A stretch of 16,281 nucleotides of DNA from contig JAFYJR010000011.1 of the NCBI GenBank assembly GCA_017538005.1, positions 1-16,281 of the forward strand. The letters run 5' to 3'. Both the position numbers and the translations under genes were made by a program. The notes under the pieces were generated by a model. It saw only the letters and a program-made list of their open reading frames with translations, was not told the origin of the DNA and ran no database searches. Shown one piece after another: positions 1 through 6,855 of this stretch; positions within the stretch are counted from its first letter, which is position 1; each line of letters opens with the position of its first letter. This DNA comes from Clostridia bacterium (GTDB taxonomy: Bacteria > Bacillota > Clostridia > Oscillospirales > Acutalibacteraceae).

Positions 1-210
1 GTCACATTCTCCGTCACGGGCGACGGCTTCCTCTACAACATGGTTCGCATAATGGTCGGGACTTTGCTCTTCGTAAACGAAGGCAAAATCGACGCGGATG
101 ACATACCGCGGATTATTGAAAACAAAGACCGCAAGGCCGCGGGAAAAACCGCCCCTGCATGCGGACTCTACTTAAACAAAGTATTCTACGGAGGTGAGAC
201 AATTGGCTGA
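1..210 (+). CDS. truA: tRNA pseudouridine synthase A, C-terminal part (5' end outside window)
   Basis: The frame is open from base 1 and ends at a TGA at 208-210, giving the last 69 residues of TruA, which converts U38-U40 in the anticodon arm of many tRNAs to pseudouridine. The family C-terminal signature GDGFLYNMVRIMVGTL is at fragment residues 7-22, followed by RKAAGKTAPACGLYL (44-58), which matches the usual 'R..AG.TAPA.GL.L' ending. The catalytic Asp lies in the missing N-terminal part and cannot be checked. The stop overlaps the start of the next gene by 8 bases, so the two are probably translationally coupled. Identification is confident; the fragment is truncated only by the window edge. 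Confidence 0.93.
   Translation, partial: VTFSVTGDGFLYNMVRIMVGTLLFVNEGKIDADDIPRIIENKDRKAAGKTAPACGLYLNKVFYGGETIG
190..197 (+). promoter_or_regulatory. Shine-Dalgarno site fixing a TTG start
   Basis: GGAGGTGA at 190-197 lies inside the end of truA, 5 bases before a TTG at 203-205. A GTG at 194 in the same frame overlaps this site and so cannot be the start. This supports TTG 203 as the initiation codon of the downstream gene. Confidence 0.7.
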
Positions 211-1357
211 GAAAAAGAAAATCAAGCTCACAAGAGGCATGGTTATCGCCATCAGAGTGGTCATAGTGCTCGTCATAGCGGTAATTCTGGCCCTCATGGC
301 CGCCGAGCGTCTCAACATCGCCTCCATGACAGACATAAACGACAGCATACGCAGTTTCACATCGGGACTGAATCCCGGCAAGGGATATCCGTACAAGATA
401 AACTCAAGTTCGGTTTGTGACATTACTGTCTTAAACGGCGACCTTCATATCCTGACGGACCACCAGACGCTCTCTCTTGACTCCACCGCCAAGGAGATAA
501 AGGATTCGTCCCACACATATTCAAAGCCCGCCATGAGCACGAGAGGCAGCAAGGCGATAGTCTACAACAGAAACGATACGCGCTACAGGGTCGAAAATAG
601 AACCGACATACTGTTCTCGGGAGAGACTGCGGAGGATGAAAAGATAATCACCGCAGCCTTAGGCGCGAAGGGAAATATCGCTCTCGCAACATTCTCGGCT
701 GACTGTACATCAAAACTCATGGTTTACGGCAGCACCTACAAGAAGATGATATTTTCATGGAACTGCGCACAGGACAGTATCACATCCGTTGATCTCTCCG
801 ATAACGGCAAATACGCCGTCGTATCGGTCGTGGGCGCCAGGGACGGAGAGATATATTCCAAAGTTGTAATCTTCGATTTCGAATACGCGGAGCCGAAGGC
901 AGAGTATGAATATCCCGGCACTGCGATGCTTGCCGTTCACTTCTCAAAGAATGACAATGTAGTTGCCGTGGGCGACAATCTTACATCGCTCATCAAGGGC
1001 TTCAAAAAGGAAGAAAACATCAACTACGAGTCGTCAACTCTTTCAAACTTCGCGTTCTCGGAGGACGGATATTTTGCGCTCGTTCTCTCGGAGCACGGCA
1101 GCACAAATAATCAGCTGCTCTACTGTTACTCTCCGAATCTCTCGAAGGCATTCGACAAGAAGTATGAGTCGGAAGTAAAATCCGTGTTTGTCTATAAAGG
1201 ACATATCTCGCTCCTGTTCGGCGATGAGGTAATCGTCCTGAAGACAAACGGCGGCACGTACAGGAAGTACAAGGCCGGAAATACCGCAATAGCGGTATAT
1301 AACGCAGGAAACAGAACGTATCTCTACTCTTCGGGTGAGATAAGCAAGTGCAAATAG
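203..1357 (+). CDS. DUF5711-like membrane-anchored protein, predicted beta-propeller
   Basis: This encodes 384 residues starting at TTG 203. The N-terminus is a short Lys-rich stretch (MAEKKKIKLTRG) followed by one hydrophobic helix at about residues 12-33, so the protein is probably a type II membrane protein with its bulk outside the cell. The rest is beta-rich, with repeats of the kind 'S.DGKYAVV', 'SEDGYFALVLS' and 'ALGAKGNIALATFS', typical of WD40/YVTN-like propeller blades. Size and architecture fit the DUF5711 family common in Clostridia; that name is from memory of the family and is moderately sure. No catalytic motif is visible and no function should be assigned. It lies between truA and pgsA, 13 bases before pgsA. 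It ends in TAG, and readthrough would stop six codons later, so here TAG acts as a real stop. Confidence 0.7.
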   Translation: MAEKKKIKLTRGMVIAIRVVIVLVIAVILALMAAERLNIASMTDINDSIRSFTSGLNPGKGYPYKINSSSVCDITVLNGDLHILTDHQTLSLDSTAKEIKDSSHTYSKPAMSTRGSKAIVYNRNDTRYRVENRTDILFSGETAEDEKIITAALGAKGNIALATFSADCTSKLMVYGSTYKKMIFSWNCAQDSITSVDLSDNGKYAVVSVVGARDGEIYSKVVIFDFEYAEPKAEYEYPGTAMLAVHFSKNDNVVAVGDNLTSLIKGFKKEENINYESSTLSNFAFSEDGYFALVLSEHGSTNNQLLYCYSPNLSKAFDKKYESEVKSVFVYKGHISLLFGDEVIVLKTNGGTYRKYKAGNTAIAVYNAGNRTYLYSSGEISKCK

Positions 1358-1370
1358 ATAGGAGACAGTT

Positions 1371-2024
1371 ATGGGTAAACTTACAAGTGTCGATACTCTG
1401 AAAGCGCAATTTGAGGATATGGGCAAGGATGCCTGGACCATCCCGAATCTGCTCTCGCTGCTCAGAATTATCGCAATTCCTTTCTTCGTATATTTCTTTG
1501 TGACGAAGAAGTATCTCATTGCCGTAATTATTATTTTTATCTCCGGCATGACGGATCTCTTTGACGGAAAGATCGCGAGACATTTCAATCAGATCAGCAA
1601 ACTCGGAAAGCTTCTGGATCCCGCCGCGGACAAGCTGACTCAGATAGCGGTGACCATCGTCTATTTCAACGAGTTCCGTCAGTCCGAGGATAAGGCGCTG
1701 AGAATGTTCTCATATGTCTTCCTGCTCTTTATCCTGAAAGAACTCGCCATGATAGTGGGAAGTTTCATACTGCTCTCGATGGACATAGTCCCGCAGGCCG
1801 CCATAATCTACGGCAAGGTGGCGACAGTGACCTTCTACCTGGTAATGGGATTCCTGATGCTCTTCGCGCCGTCATTCGGAGCGTTTTCAAAGTTCTTTAC
1901 ATTGCCGTCATGGCTTTTGATGACTCTTGTCATAATAACCGCAATAATCACGTTCGTGGCCCTGTTCTCGTATGTACCTGACCTGGTAAAGAGAATCAAG
2001 GCAAGGAAAGCAGAGGAAAAGTAA
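1371..2024 (+). CDS. pgsA: CDP-alcohol phosphatidyltransferase, probably CDP-diacylglycerol--glycerol-3-phosphate 3-phosphatidyltransferase
   Basis: This 217-residue integral membrane protein carries the full CDP-alcohol phosphotransferase signature DG-x2-AR-x8-G-x3-D-x3-D: Asp65-Gly66, Ala69-Arg70, Gly79, Asp83 and Asp87, plus Asp62 just before it. The four Asp residues bind the two catalytic metal ions. Several hydrophobic helices follow (for example about 97-118, 127-147 and 160-180). The predicted reaction makes phosphatidylglycerol phosphate, the committed step to phosphatidylglycerol and cardiolipin. A cytoplasmic N-terminal stretch of about 22 residues precedes the typical PNLLSLLRI start. 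GGAGA at 1361-1365 supports ATG 1371. The family assignment is firm, but the exact alcohol substrate cannot be proved from sequence; PgsA is the most likely member in this setting. The gene ends 3 bases before clpE. Confidence 0.87.
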   Translation: MGKLTSVDTLKAQFEDMGKDAWTIPNLLSLLRIIAIPFFVYFFVTKKYLIAVIIIFISGMTDLFDGKIARHFNQISKLGKLLDPAADKLTQIAVTIVYFNEFRQSEDKALRMFSYVFLLFILKELAMIVGSFILLSMDIVPQAAIIYGKVATVTFYLVMGFLMLFAPSFGAFSKFFTLPSWLLMTLVIITAIITFVALFSYVPDLVKRIKARKAEEK

Positions 2025-2027
2025 TTT

Positions 2028-4346
2028 ATGAAACAAATGTTATGTTGCAGATGCAAGAAGAACCCCGCGGTTGTTTTTGTGTCGAAGATAGACGGACCGG
2101 AAGGCTCACCGCAGGGTGAACCCCAGGGCTATTGCATAAAATGCGCAATGGAGCTCGACATAGGCCCAGTCAAGCAGATGATGGACAAGATGGGTATCAA
2201 TCCCGCTGACATCGACAGTATTTCAGAACAGTTCAGCAATATGATGGGCTTTAATGATGATGCCGACGACTTCGAAGAGGGCGGCTCTCCGGCCATGCCC
2301 GACCTCGGCAGCCTCTTCGGGGCTCTCGGCAATTTCGGCAAGAATGCCGAGACTGACGAGCCCGAGACCGAAGAGGAAGAGGAGGGCAAGAAGAGACGCC
2401 GCAGAAAGAAAGGCGAGAAGGGCGACAGAAAGAAACGCCGCTATCTCGGTACTTACTGTACGGATCTCACCGAAAAAGCGCGCGACGGCAAACTCGACCG
2501 TATAGTCGGACGCGATCAGGAGATCGCGCGCGCCATTCAGATACTTTGCCGTCGCTCAAAGAACAATCCCTGTCTTATAGGTGAACCCGGCGTAGGTAAA
2601 ACTGCCATAGCCGAGGGCCTTGCGCTGCGCATTGCCGCGGGCGATGTGCCGGCGAAGCTCCGTGACAAGGAAATACATCTCTTGGACCTCACTGCGCTCG
2701 TCGCCGGCACGCAGTTCCGCGGCCAGTTCGAGAGCCGTATCAAGGGCCTCGTTGAAGAGGTAAAGAACGAGGGCAATATCATCCTCTTTATCGATGAGGT
2801 ACATAACCTCGTCGGCACGGGTGATGCCGAAGGTACTATGAACGCCGCAAATATCTTAAAACCTGCTCTGTCACGCGGAGAGATTCAAGTTATCGGCGCG
2901 ACTACATTCAACGAATACAGAAAACACATAGAAAAGGATGCCGCTCTTGAGCGACGCTTCCAGCCGATAAAGGTTGAGGAGCCGTCTATAGAACAGACCT
3001 ATGAGGTCCTGCTCGGCATCAAGGAATACTATGAAAACTTCCACAGGGTACAGATCTCCGACAGTCTGGTTCACAGGGCGGTTGTACTCTCCGAGAGATA
3101 CATTACCGACCGTTTCCTTCCCGACAAGGCGATAGACCTTCTTGACGAGGCCTGCACATGCGCGAATCTCAGAAACAAAGCTATTTCCGAAGCTGAGATA
3201 AAGGAAAAGGAACTCGAAGATATCAAGGCGGACCTTGAGGAACTCGAGGCCGAGACGGAGAATCCCGACTACGAGGAACAGGCGAAGATAAAGGCGGAGA
3301 TTCTCTCTGTTGAGAAGGAACTTCCCGCGCTTCAGGAAGCAGCGAAGGATAATCAGGTGCTTGAGGAGGACCTCGCGAAGGTCATCCAGCTCTGGACAGG
3401 TATCCCCGCGACAAAAGTCATAGAATCTGACCTCACGAAACTTGCTCACCTTGAGGAACACCTGAAGGAACATGTCAAAGGACAGGATGAAGCCGTTGCT
3501 GCGGTTGCCGCGGCGGTTAAGCGTTCCCGCATTCAGATCAACACGAGAAGACGCCCCGCGTCCTTTATCTTTGTAGGTCCTACGGGCGTAGGTAAGACGG
3601 AACTTGTAAAACAGCTCTCACTTGAACTCTTTGACACGCCCGAGACGCTCATCCGTCTTGACATGTCTGAGTTCATGGAGAAGCACAGCGTCTCGCGCAT
3701 CATCGGTTCGCCTCCGGGCTACGTCGGCTACGACGAAGCCGGTCAGCTCACCGAGAAGGTACGCCGCAAGCCGTATTCCGTCATCCTCTTTGACGAGATA
3801 GAAAAGGCCCATCCCGATGTCATGAATATCCTTCTTCAGATACTTGACGAGGGTAAGATAAATGACGCGCAGGGCAGAACCATAAACTTTGAGAACACCG
3901 TCATCATAATGACCTCCAACGCGGGCTCTGAGCGCAAGGAAAACGCTCTGGGCTTCGGCAAGGCTCAGAATGAGGCGAACAAGGACAAGGCCATGAAGGC
4001 CCTCAAGGACTTCCTGAGACCCGAGTTTATCGGCCGAGTCGATGAAGTTGTATTCTTCAACGATCTCACCGAGGAGAACTATGAGGAGATAGCCGTTCTC
4101 ATGCTGAACGAGCTTAAAGAGCCGCTTAAAGATAAGGCAATAGAGCTCGAGTGGACCGAGGATGTCCCGAAGACGATAGTCTCCAAAATGGACTCCGGCG
4201 TACGCGGTGCCCGTGACCTTCGAAACGTCATCAGACGCAACATTGAGGACCGTATCGCGGACATCATCATAGACGCCGACGGCACCCCCGTAACACGCAT
4301 AAATGTGTCTGTTTCGGACGGTGAACTGGTCGTAAAAAGCGCTTGA
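2028..4346 (+). CDS. clpE: ClpE-like AAA+ protein unfoldase with N-terminal zinc finger
   Basis: This encodes 772 residues with two AAA+ modules of the Hsp100/Clp family. Module 1 has Walker A GEPGVGKT (185-192) and Walker B with Asp256-Glu257. Module 2 has Walker A GPTGVGKT (517-524), Walker B with Asp589-Glu590 and the GSPPGYVGY pore loop. Leu641-Gly642-Phe643 matches the tripeptide loop by which Clp unfoldases dock on ClpP, so it probably feeds substrates to ClpP. The N-terminus lacks the double Clp_N repeat of ClpC/ClpB and instead has a four-cysteine zinc-binding pattern (C6xxC9, C36xxC39), as in ClpE. A linker follows with an acidic run (109-119) and then a strongly basic run (121-138). 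A short coiled-coil middle segment lies at about 388-440. The gene follows pgsA by 3 bases, and no CtsR-type operator is seen in front of it. ClpC is the alternative name, but the zinc finger favours ClpE. Confidence 0.88.
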   Translation: MKQMLCCRCKKNPAVVFVSKIDGPEGSPQGEPQGYCIKCAMELDIGPVKQMMDKMGINPADIDSISEQFSNMMGFNDDADDFEEGGSPAMPDLGSLFGALGNFGKNAETDEPETEEEEEGKKRRRRKKGEKGDRKKRRYLGTYCTDLTEKARDGKLDRIVGRDQEIARAIQILCRRSKNNPCLIGEPGVGKTAIAEGLALRIAAGDVPAKLRDKEIHLLDLTALVAGTQFRGQFESRIKGLVEEVKNEGNIILFIDEVHNLVGTGDAEGTMNAANILKPALSRGEIQVIGATTFNEYRKHIEKDAALERRFQPIKVEEPSIEQTYEVLLGIKEYYENFHRVQISDSLVHRAVVLSERYITDRFLPDKAIDLLDEACTCANLRNKAISEAEIKEKELEDIKADLEELEAETENPDYEEQAKIKAEILSVEKELPALQEAAKDNQVLEEDLAKVIQLWTGIPATKVIESDLTKLAHLEEHLKEHVKGQDEAVAAVAAAVKRSRIQINTRRRPASFIFVGPTGVGKTELVKQLSLELFDTPETLIRLDMSEFMEKHSVSRIIGSPPGYVGYDEAGQLTEKVRRKPYSVILFDEIEKAHPDVMNILLQILDEGKINDAQGRTINFENTVIIMTSNAGSERKENALGFGKAQNEANKDKAMKALKDFLRPEFIGRVDEVVFFNDLTEENYEEIAVLMLNELKEPLKDKAIELEWTEDVPKTIVSKMDSGVRGARDLRNVIRRNIEDRIADIIIDADGTPVTRINVSVSDGELVVKSA

Positions 4347-4371
4347 TTTTCGGCGGTGGGTATGTTATCAT
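4343..4371 (+). promoter_or_regulatory. Predicted promoter of the tRNA array
   Basis: TTGATT at 4343-4348, a 17-base spacer and TATCAT at 4366-4371 form a housekeeping promoter, with a TGn extended -10 element at 4363-4365. Transcription would begin near 4378, about 12 bases before tRNA-Gly. The -35 box overlaps the clpE stop codon. Confidence 0.6.
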
Positions 4372-4389
4372 ATTCACCGTCGCAAAGAT

Positions 4390-4463
4390 GCGGGTGTAGT
4401 TCAATGGTAGAATCCCAGCCTTCCAAGCTGGTTGTGTGGGTTCGATTCCCATCACCCGCTCCA
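4390..4463 (+). tRNA. tRNA-Gly(TCC)
   Basis: The acceptor stem GCGGGTG (4390-4396) pairs with CACCCGC (4453-4459); T4460 is the discriminator base and CCA is encoded at 4461-4463. The anticodon stem CCAGC/GCTGG encloses the loop CTTCCAA with anticodon TCC at 4422-4424. The T-loop TTCGATT is in place. It reads GGA and GGG glycine codons and is the first gene of a four-tRNA array. Confidence 0.96.
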
Positions 4464-4470
4464 TTGACAC

Positions 4471-4547
4471 GCGCTGATAGCTCAGCTGGATAGAGCATCT
4501 GCCTTCTAAGCAGAGGGTCGGGGGTTCGAGTCCCTTTCAGCGTGCCA
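4471..4547 (+). tRNA. tRNA-Arg(TCT)
   Basis: The acceptor stem GCGCTGA (4471-4477) pairs with TCAGCGT (4537-4543) with one G-T wobble at the end; G4544 is the discriminator base and CCA is encoded at 4545-4547. The anticodon stem TCTGC/GCAGA encloses the loop CTTCTAA with anticodon TCT at 4505-4507, reading AGA and AGG. The T-arm stem GGGGG/CCCTT has two wobble pairs. It lies 7 bases after tRNA-Gly. Confidence 0.95.
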
Positions 4548-4550
4548 TAT

Positions 4551-4628
4551 GGTGGGTATAGCGTAGTTGGTTAACGCGCCAGTTTGTGGCACTGGAGACC
4601 ATCGGTTCGAATCCGATTATCCACCCCA
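4551..4628 (+). tRNA. tRNA-His(GTG)
   Basis: The acceptor stem GTGGGTA (4552-4558) pairs with TATCCAC (4618-4624). An extra G at 4551 (position -1) faces discriminator C4625, the identity mark of tRNA-His. CCA is encoded at 4626-4628. The anticodon stem CCAGT/ACTGG encloses the loop TTGTGGC with anticodon GTG at 4586-4588. It lies 3 bases after tRNA-Arg. Confidence 0.95.
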
Positions 4629-4636
4629 GAAACCAA

Positions 4637-4664
4637 AAGGCGGCCTTAAAAGCCGCCTTATTTT
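4637..4664 (+). terminator. Intrinsic terminator-like hairpin inside the tRNA array
   Basis: AAGGCGGC (4637-4644) and GCCGCCTT (4652-4659) form a perfect 8-bp stem around a 7-base loop, followed by ATTTT. The T-run is short and broken, so it may be a leaky terminator. It separates tRNA-His from tRNA-Gln. Confidence 0.65.
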
Positions 4665-4671
4665 AATACAC

Positions 4672-4746
4672 GGGGATGTCGCCAAGTGGTAAGGCAACGG
4701 ACTTTGACTCCGTCACTCGTAGGTTCAAATCCTGCCATCCCTGCCA
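4672..4746 (+). tRNA. tRNA-Gln(TTG)
   Basis: The acceptor stem GGGGATG (4672-4678) pairs with CATCCCT (4736-4742) with a terminal G-T pair; G4743 is the discriminator base and CCA is encoded at 4744-4746. The anticodon stem ACGGA/TCCGT encloses the loop CTTTGAC with anticodon TTG at 4704-4706. There is no room for a promoter between the hairpin at 4637-4664 and this gene, so it is probably made by readthrough. Confidence 0.94.
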
Positions 4747-4789
4747 GACAAAAGAGCCGGGTATTAAACTTGGCTCTTTTGTCTTTTTT
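4746..4789 (+). terminator. Strong intrinsic terminator of the tRNA array
   Basis: A perfect 13-bp stem, 4746-4758 (AGACAAAAGAGCC) with 4772-4784, has a 13-base loop and is followed by a run of T at 4784-4789. The stem's first base is the terminal A of the tRNA-Gln CCA. Confidence 0.9.
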
Positions 4790-4799
4790 ATGGTATAAT
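4770..4799 (+). promoter_or_regulatory. Predicted promoter of the peptidase-pgm-larE operon
   Basis: A perfect TATAAT at 4794-4799 has an extended TGn element (TGG, 4791-4793). A weak -35, TTGGCT at 4770-4775, lies 18 bases upstream within the preceding terminator stem. Transcription would start near 4806. The ribosome binding site AGAGG is at 4821-4825, 6 bases before ATG 4832. Confidence 0.65.
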
Positions 4800-4831
4800 A
4801 TTCAGGTAATTTTTAAGATAAGAGGTAAGTC

Positions 4832-5848
4832 ATGGATACAGTTGAACTGCTTCGGAAACTTACGGCGTCATGCGGCGTCTCGGGCCTCGAAAACGGGGCC
4901 GCGGCGGTGGCAAAGGAGTTGCTGTCGCCGTATGTCGACAGCGTTGAAACAGACCGCCGCGGCAATGTCGTCGGCACCGTCTCGGGTGCCGGCCCGAAAA
5001 TACTTCTGGACGCGCATCTTGACCAGGTGGGCTTTATCGTGACGTCCCTGTCCGACCGCGGATTTGTTAAGTTTGACAGATGCGGCGGCACGGATCCGCG
5101 CGTAATGTCCGCTTTGCCCGTCATTATCATGGGCAAAGAGCCGGTTTACGGCGTCATATCCTCAGTCCCGCCGCACCTTCAGTCGGACGACGATGAAGGC
5201 AAGGTAAAAGCGGCAAAGGACCTCGCCATAGACACGGGTCTTTCAAAAGAAAAGCTTGAAGAACTTGTCTCACAGGGCGACAGGGTATGTTTTGTACCTC
5301 AGTTTGACAAGCTTCTGGGTGACGAAATATGCTCAAATTCCCTTGATGACAGGGCCGGTATAGCCATACTTATAAGAACGCTTGAAATCCTTAAGGATAA
5401 GGGTGTTAAACCCAATCTCACAGTCACTTTCTCTGTGCAGGAAGAAGTGGGCGGCGGCGCCGTAAACTGCGCTGCTTTCAAGGCCGACGTCGATATGGCG
5501 ATAGCCGTAGATGTAAGCTTTGCCCGCACTCCCGGATGCAAAGAGGAAGAGGCCGGCGTTATCGCGAAGGGTCCGATGATCGGCACCGCTCCGTGCCTTG
5601 ATCACGAGATGTTTGAGGACCTGAAGCGCCTTGCGAAAGACAATGACATACCTTACCAGATTGAAGTAATGAACAGAGTCACCGGAACCCATGCCGATGA
5701 CATCACGGTCGTCAGGGAGGGCATAAGAACAGGCCTTGTTTCATTGCCGCTCAAATTTATGCATACACCTGTTGAGGTTATAGATACGAAGGATATTGAA
5801 TTCTGCGCGAAACTCATCGCCGCGTTTGTGGAGGAGAAGGTAAAATGA
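4832..5848 (+). CDS. M42 family metallo-aminopeptidase (first of a tandem pair)
   Basis: This encodes a 338-residue cytosolic peptidase of family M42, a dinuclear metal aminopeptidase that usually forms large tetrahedral shells and trims short peptides. Visible family motifs are AHLDQVG (His62, Asp64), LDDRAG (Asp172 is the likely bridging ligand), QEEVGGG (Glu204 and Glu205: general base and ligand), an Asp in VDVS, and MHTPVE with His311. Length is normal. The first motif reads HLDQ where most members have HMDE; Gln65 is not a metal ligand, so activity is expected. ATG 4832 has a good ribosome binding site and its own promoter. It overlaps the next M42 gene by 4 bases (ATGA). Specificity (glutamyl, leucyl or lysyl) cannot be read from the sequence. 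Older annotations call this family endoglucanase M. Confidence 0.9.
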   Translation: MDTVELLRKLTASCGVSGLENGAAAVAKELLSPYVDSVETDRRGNVVGTVSGAGPKILLDAHLDQVGFIVTSLSDRGFVKFDRCGGTDPRVMSALPVIIMGKEPVYGVISSVPPHLQSDDDEGKVKAAKDLAIDTGLSKEKLEELVSQGDRVCFVPQFDKLLGDEICSNSLDDRAGIAILIRTLEILKDKGVKPNLTVTFSVQEEVGGGAVNCAAFKADVDMAIAVDVSFARTPGCKEEEAGVIAKGPMIGTAPCLDHEMFEDLKRLAKDNDIPYQIEVMNRVTGTHADDITVVREGIRTGLVSLPLKFMHTPVEVIDTKDIEFCAKLIAAFVEEKVK

Positions 5849-6855
5849 TTGATCTCATAAAAGAACTCTCCGCGGTGCAGGGTCCCTCCGGCAGAGAGGA
5901 AAAAATCCGCGAACTGATAATTTCAAAACTTCCCGACGATGTCACTTATTCAGTCGACAATCTCGGCAATTTAATCGTTCATAAGAAAGGCGCGAAGACG
6001 CCTGAAAAGAAGCTGATGATGTGCGCCCATATGGACGAAGTGGGCCTTATCATCACATACATCACCGATGACGGACTCTTAAAGTTCAACGAGATAGGCG
6101 GCATAGACCCCGCAGTGCTCGTCGGACGCAGAGTTGTTCTGGAAAGCGGTGTGAAGGGCGTCATAGCCTTAAAGCACATTCATCTCACGGAGAAGGCCGA
6201 GCAGGAAAAGCTTCCGAAGATGACCGAGATGCACATCGACATCGGCGCTCATACGAAGGAAGAGGCTGAAAAGTATGTCTCGCTCGGTTCGTTCGCCACG
6301 TTTGATTCTGACTTTGTCGAGTTCGGTGACAACTCTGTCAAGGCAAAGGCTCTCGATGACCGCGTCGGATGCGCTCTCTTGCTGAAGCTCATAAACTCTG
6401 ACCTGCCTGTTGATGTCGACTTTGCTTTTGACACACAGGAGGAGGTGGGTGCCATAGGCGCTTACGCCGCGGCTTTCGGCATCAAGCCGGAGGTTTGCGT
6501 TGTTGTTGAATCCACGACCGCGGGCGATATAGACGGAGTCGAAGGCGACAAGCGCGCCTGCCTTCTGGGCGAAGGCGCCGTAGTCTCATATATGGACCGC
6601 GGTACGGTCTACGACAACGAGCTTTATCGCGAAACCATGGAACTTGCAAAGAATAAGGGCATAAAAGCCCAGACAAAGACCCTTGTCGCGGGCGGCAACG
6701 ACGCGAGGTCGGTCAAGGTCACGGGCGAGGGCGCGCGCGTCATCGCCGTCTCCGTGCCGACAAGATATCTTCATTCGCCGTCATGCGTTATGAAAAAGGA
6801 GGACATAAAGGCCACTCTTGATCTTCTGGAGGCCTTTATCGAAAACTATGCTTAA
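5845..6855 (+). CDS. M42 family metallo-aminopeptidase (second of a tandem pair)
   Basis: This 336-residue M42 peptidase is paralogous to the gene before it. Motifs are AHMDEVG (His62, Asp64), LDDRVG (Asp171), QEEVGAIGA (Glu199 and Glu200), VVESTTAGD (its Glu is in the position of the second metal ligand) and LHSPS with His310. All expected metal-binding residues are present and the length is typical. The ATGA overlap with the first peptidase points to coupled translation. The two proteins are similar in size and motif order but clearly diverged, so they may have different substrate preferences or form mixed complexes; that is inference. The 3' end overlaps the start of the phosphohexomutase gene by 8 bases. 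Confidence 0.9.
   Translation: MIDLIKELSAVQGPSGREEKIRELIISKLPDDVTYSVDNLGNLIVHKKGAKTPEKKLMMCAHMDEVGLIITYITDDGLLKFNEIGGIDPAVLVGRRVVLESGVKGVIALKHIHLTEKAEQEKLPKMTEMHIDIGAHTKEEAEKYVSLGSFATFDSDFVEFGDNSVKAKALDDRVGCALLLKLINSDLPVDVDFAFDTQEEVGAIGAYAAAFGIKPEVCVVVESTTAGDIDGVEGDKRACLLGEGAVVSYMDRGTVYDNELYRETMELAKNKGIKAQTKTLVAGGNDARSVKVTGEGARVIAVSVPTRYLHSPSCVMKKEDIKATLDLLEAFIENYA

Noticed and set aside
194..202. GTG 194 as the start of the DUF5711-like gene
   Set aside because: It overlaps the Shine-Dalgarno sequence GGAGGTGA that correctly positions TTG 203.
1355..1357. Genome-wide reassignment of TAG to an amino acid
   Set aside because: TAG ends the DUF5711-like gene here, and reading it through would stop six codons later without extending any domain. 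No tRNA with anticodon CTA is in the window.
4351..4382. Hairpin CGGCGGTG/CACCGTCG after clpE as a terminator
   Set aside because: It has a 16-base loop, a wobble pair and no T-run, and it coincides with the predicted tRNA promoter.
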